From Roseibium sp. Sym1 (GTDB lineage: Bacteria; Pseudomonadota; Alphaproteobacteria; Rhizobiales; Stappiaceae), in NCBI RefSeq assembly GCF_027359675.1, contig NZ_CP114786.1, positions 1,740,501-1,804,500 of the forward strand: 64,000 nucleotides of DNA, written 5' to 3'. The stretch's first letter is position 1. Every line of letters begins with the position of its first letter. The notes below the pieces were generated by a model. That model had not been told where the DNA came from, did not search any database, and was given only the letters and a program-made list of their open reading frames with translations. A program made the position numbers and the translations under genes. Shown here one piece after another: positions 63,454 to 64,000 of the stretch.

Positions 63454-64000
63454 TCAGGCCTCGCCCTCTTCCACGATGGCGTGCTTCTGGATCAATGGCA
63501 GCTGGGTCAGGGTGAAGACGAGGGTGATCGGCATGATGCCGAAAACCTTGAAGCTGACCCAGAAATCGGTCGAGAAGCTGCGCCAGACGATCTCGTTGAT
63601 GATCGCCAGCACAAAGAAGAACACGCCCCAGCGGAAGGTCAGCTTGCGCCAGCCCTCGTCGGTCAGCTTGAAGGCGCTGTCGAAGACATAGCCGAGCAGG
63701 GATTTTCCGAACAGAAGTCCGCCGAGCAGGATCGAGCCGAACAGGCAGTTGACGATGGTCGGCTTCAGCTTGATGAAGAGCTCGTCATGCAGCCACAGCG
63801 TCAGCGCGCCGAAGACCAGCACGACGACGCCGGAGACCAGCGGCATGATCGGCAGGCGTTTTGTCAGCCACAGGGACACGACCAGGGAAACCGAAATGGC
63901 GATCATGAAGGCCGCGGTCGCCAGGAAGATCGGTTTGCCGACGGACTGAAGCACCGGAAAGGCGGCGGCGATCTGCTCACCGCGCGCGTTGAACAGGAAG
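63454..64000 (-). CDS. yciB: Septation protein A / YciB family, 5' end outside window
   Basis: At least 182 residues visible, an inner-membrane protein with about five helices. [20 protein letters not shown], the [19 protein letters not shown] block and [20 protein letters not shown] are typical of intracellular septation protein A. The frame continues to the window edge ([19 protein letters not shown] precedes the GTG at 63954), so that GTG is internal and the true start lies beyond 64000. It is needed for normal septation in some bacteria; its mechanism is unclear. Confidence 0.92.
   Translation of the reverse strand, partial: FLFNARGEQIAAAFPVLQSVGKPIFLATAAFMIAISVSLVVSLWLTKRLPIMPLVSGVVVLVFGALTLWLHDELFIKLKPTIVNCLFGSILLGGLLFGKSLLGYVFDSAFKLTDEGWRKLTFRWGVFFFVLAIINEIVWRSFSTDFWVSFKVFGIMPITLVFTLTQLPLIQKHAIVEEGEA

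Overview
The window is a gene-dense, high-GC chromosomal segment of an alphaproteobacterium. The gene set looks like a marine or host-associated Hyphomicrobiales (Stappiaceae/Roseibium-like) genome. That placement rests on the roughly 180 kDa NAD-glutamate dehydrogenase, the short type-2 ArgC, the DUF2125, DUF1737 and SDHAF4/DUF1674 proteins, the dapF-mtaB-ftsY run, the metX-metW pair and a chorismate mutase-hisC-tyrA operon. The genus assignment is inference. No rRNA, tRNA, CRISPR array, insertion sequence or prophage is visible. Genes at both ends (plsC, septation protein A) run off the window.

Layout. 0-6.1 kb: lipid acyltransferase, a small exported repeat-motif protein with its own terminator, ChaC-like cyclotransferase, DUF2125, GNAT, EamA exporter, CitE-like lyase and DUF1737. 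6.1-8.0 kb: a small accessory patch with an unknown membrane protein, a solute-binding-like secreted protein, and a degraded copy of the 3' end of the neighbouring thiolase gene. 8-16 kb (minus strand): beta-ketothiolase, quinone oxidoreductase, then dapC-like aminotransferase, ftsK, lolA and an ATP-grasp ligase. 16-25 kb: SGNH esterase, an EF-hand secreted protein, SDHAF4, htpX, rsmB, heparinase-like protein and purH. 25-35 kb: chemoreceptor, MFS permease with a small partner, and NAD-GDH. 35-45 kb: AhpD-like protein, argC-leuD, cupin_8 oxygenase, msrQ without msrP, response regulator with a cNMP-binding protein, two cell-wall enzymes, zinc metallopeptidase and a Tat-exported amine oxidase. 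45-50 kb: dapF-mtaB-ftsY, then a divergent CGNR regulator and azoreductase around a clear triple operator. 50-64 kb: DUF985 cupin and partners, gloB, methyltransferases, metX-metW, the aromatic amino-acid operon, ispA, cfa-mtgA, rpmF and septation protein A.

Functionally the window is mostly housekeeping: cell division and envelope (FtsK, LolA, MtgA, FtsY, YciB, L,D-transpeptidase), amino-acid synthesis (DapC, DapF, ArgC, LeuD, MetXW, HisC, TyrA), purines (PurH), and RNA modification and translation (RsmB, MtaB, RpmF). Several gene pairs overlap as ATGA or GTGA, which supports translational coupling.

The less ordinary signals are: (i) the thiolase 3'-end duplication bracketing an exported protein; (ii) the three alternating AACCGTCAA half-sites between the CGNR regulator and azoR; (iii) a pseudoknot-capable leader before metX; (iv) two families of intergenic palindromic repeats plus a nested palindromic mosaic at 39.06-39.53 kb; (v) exported proteins of unknown function with repeat or EF-hand motifs. 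I did not find a convincing new defence or mobile system.
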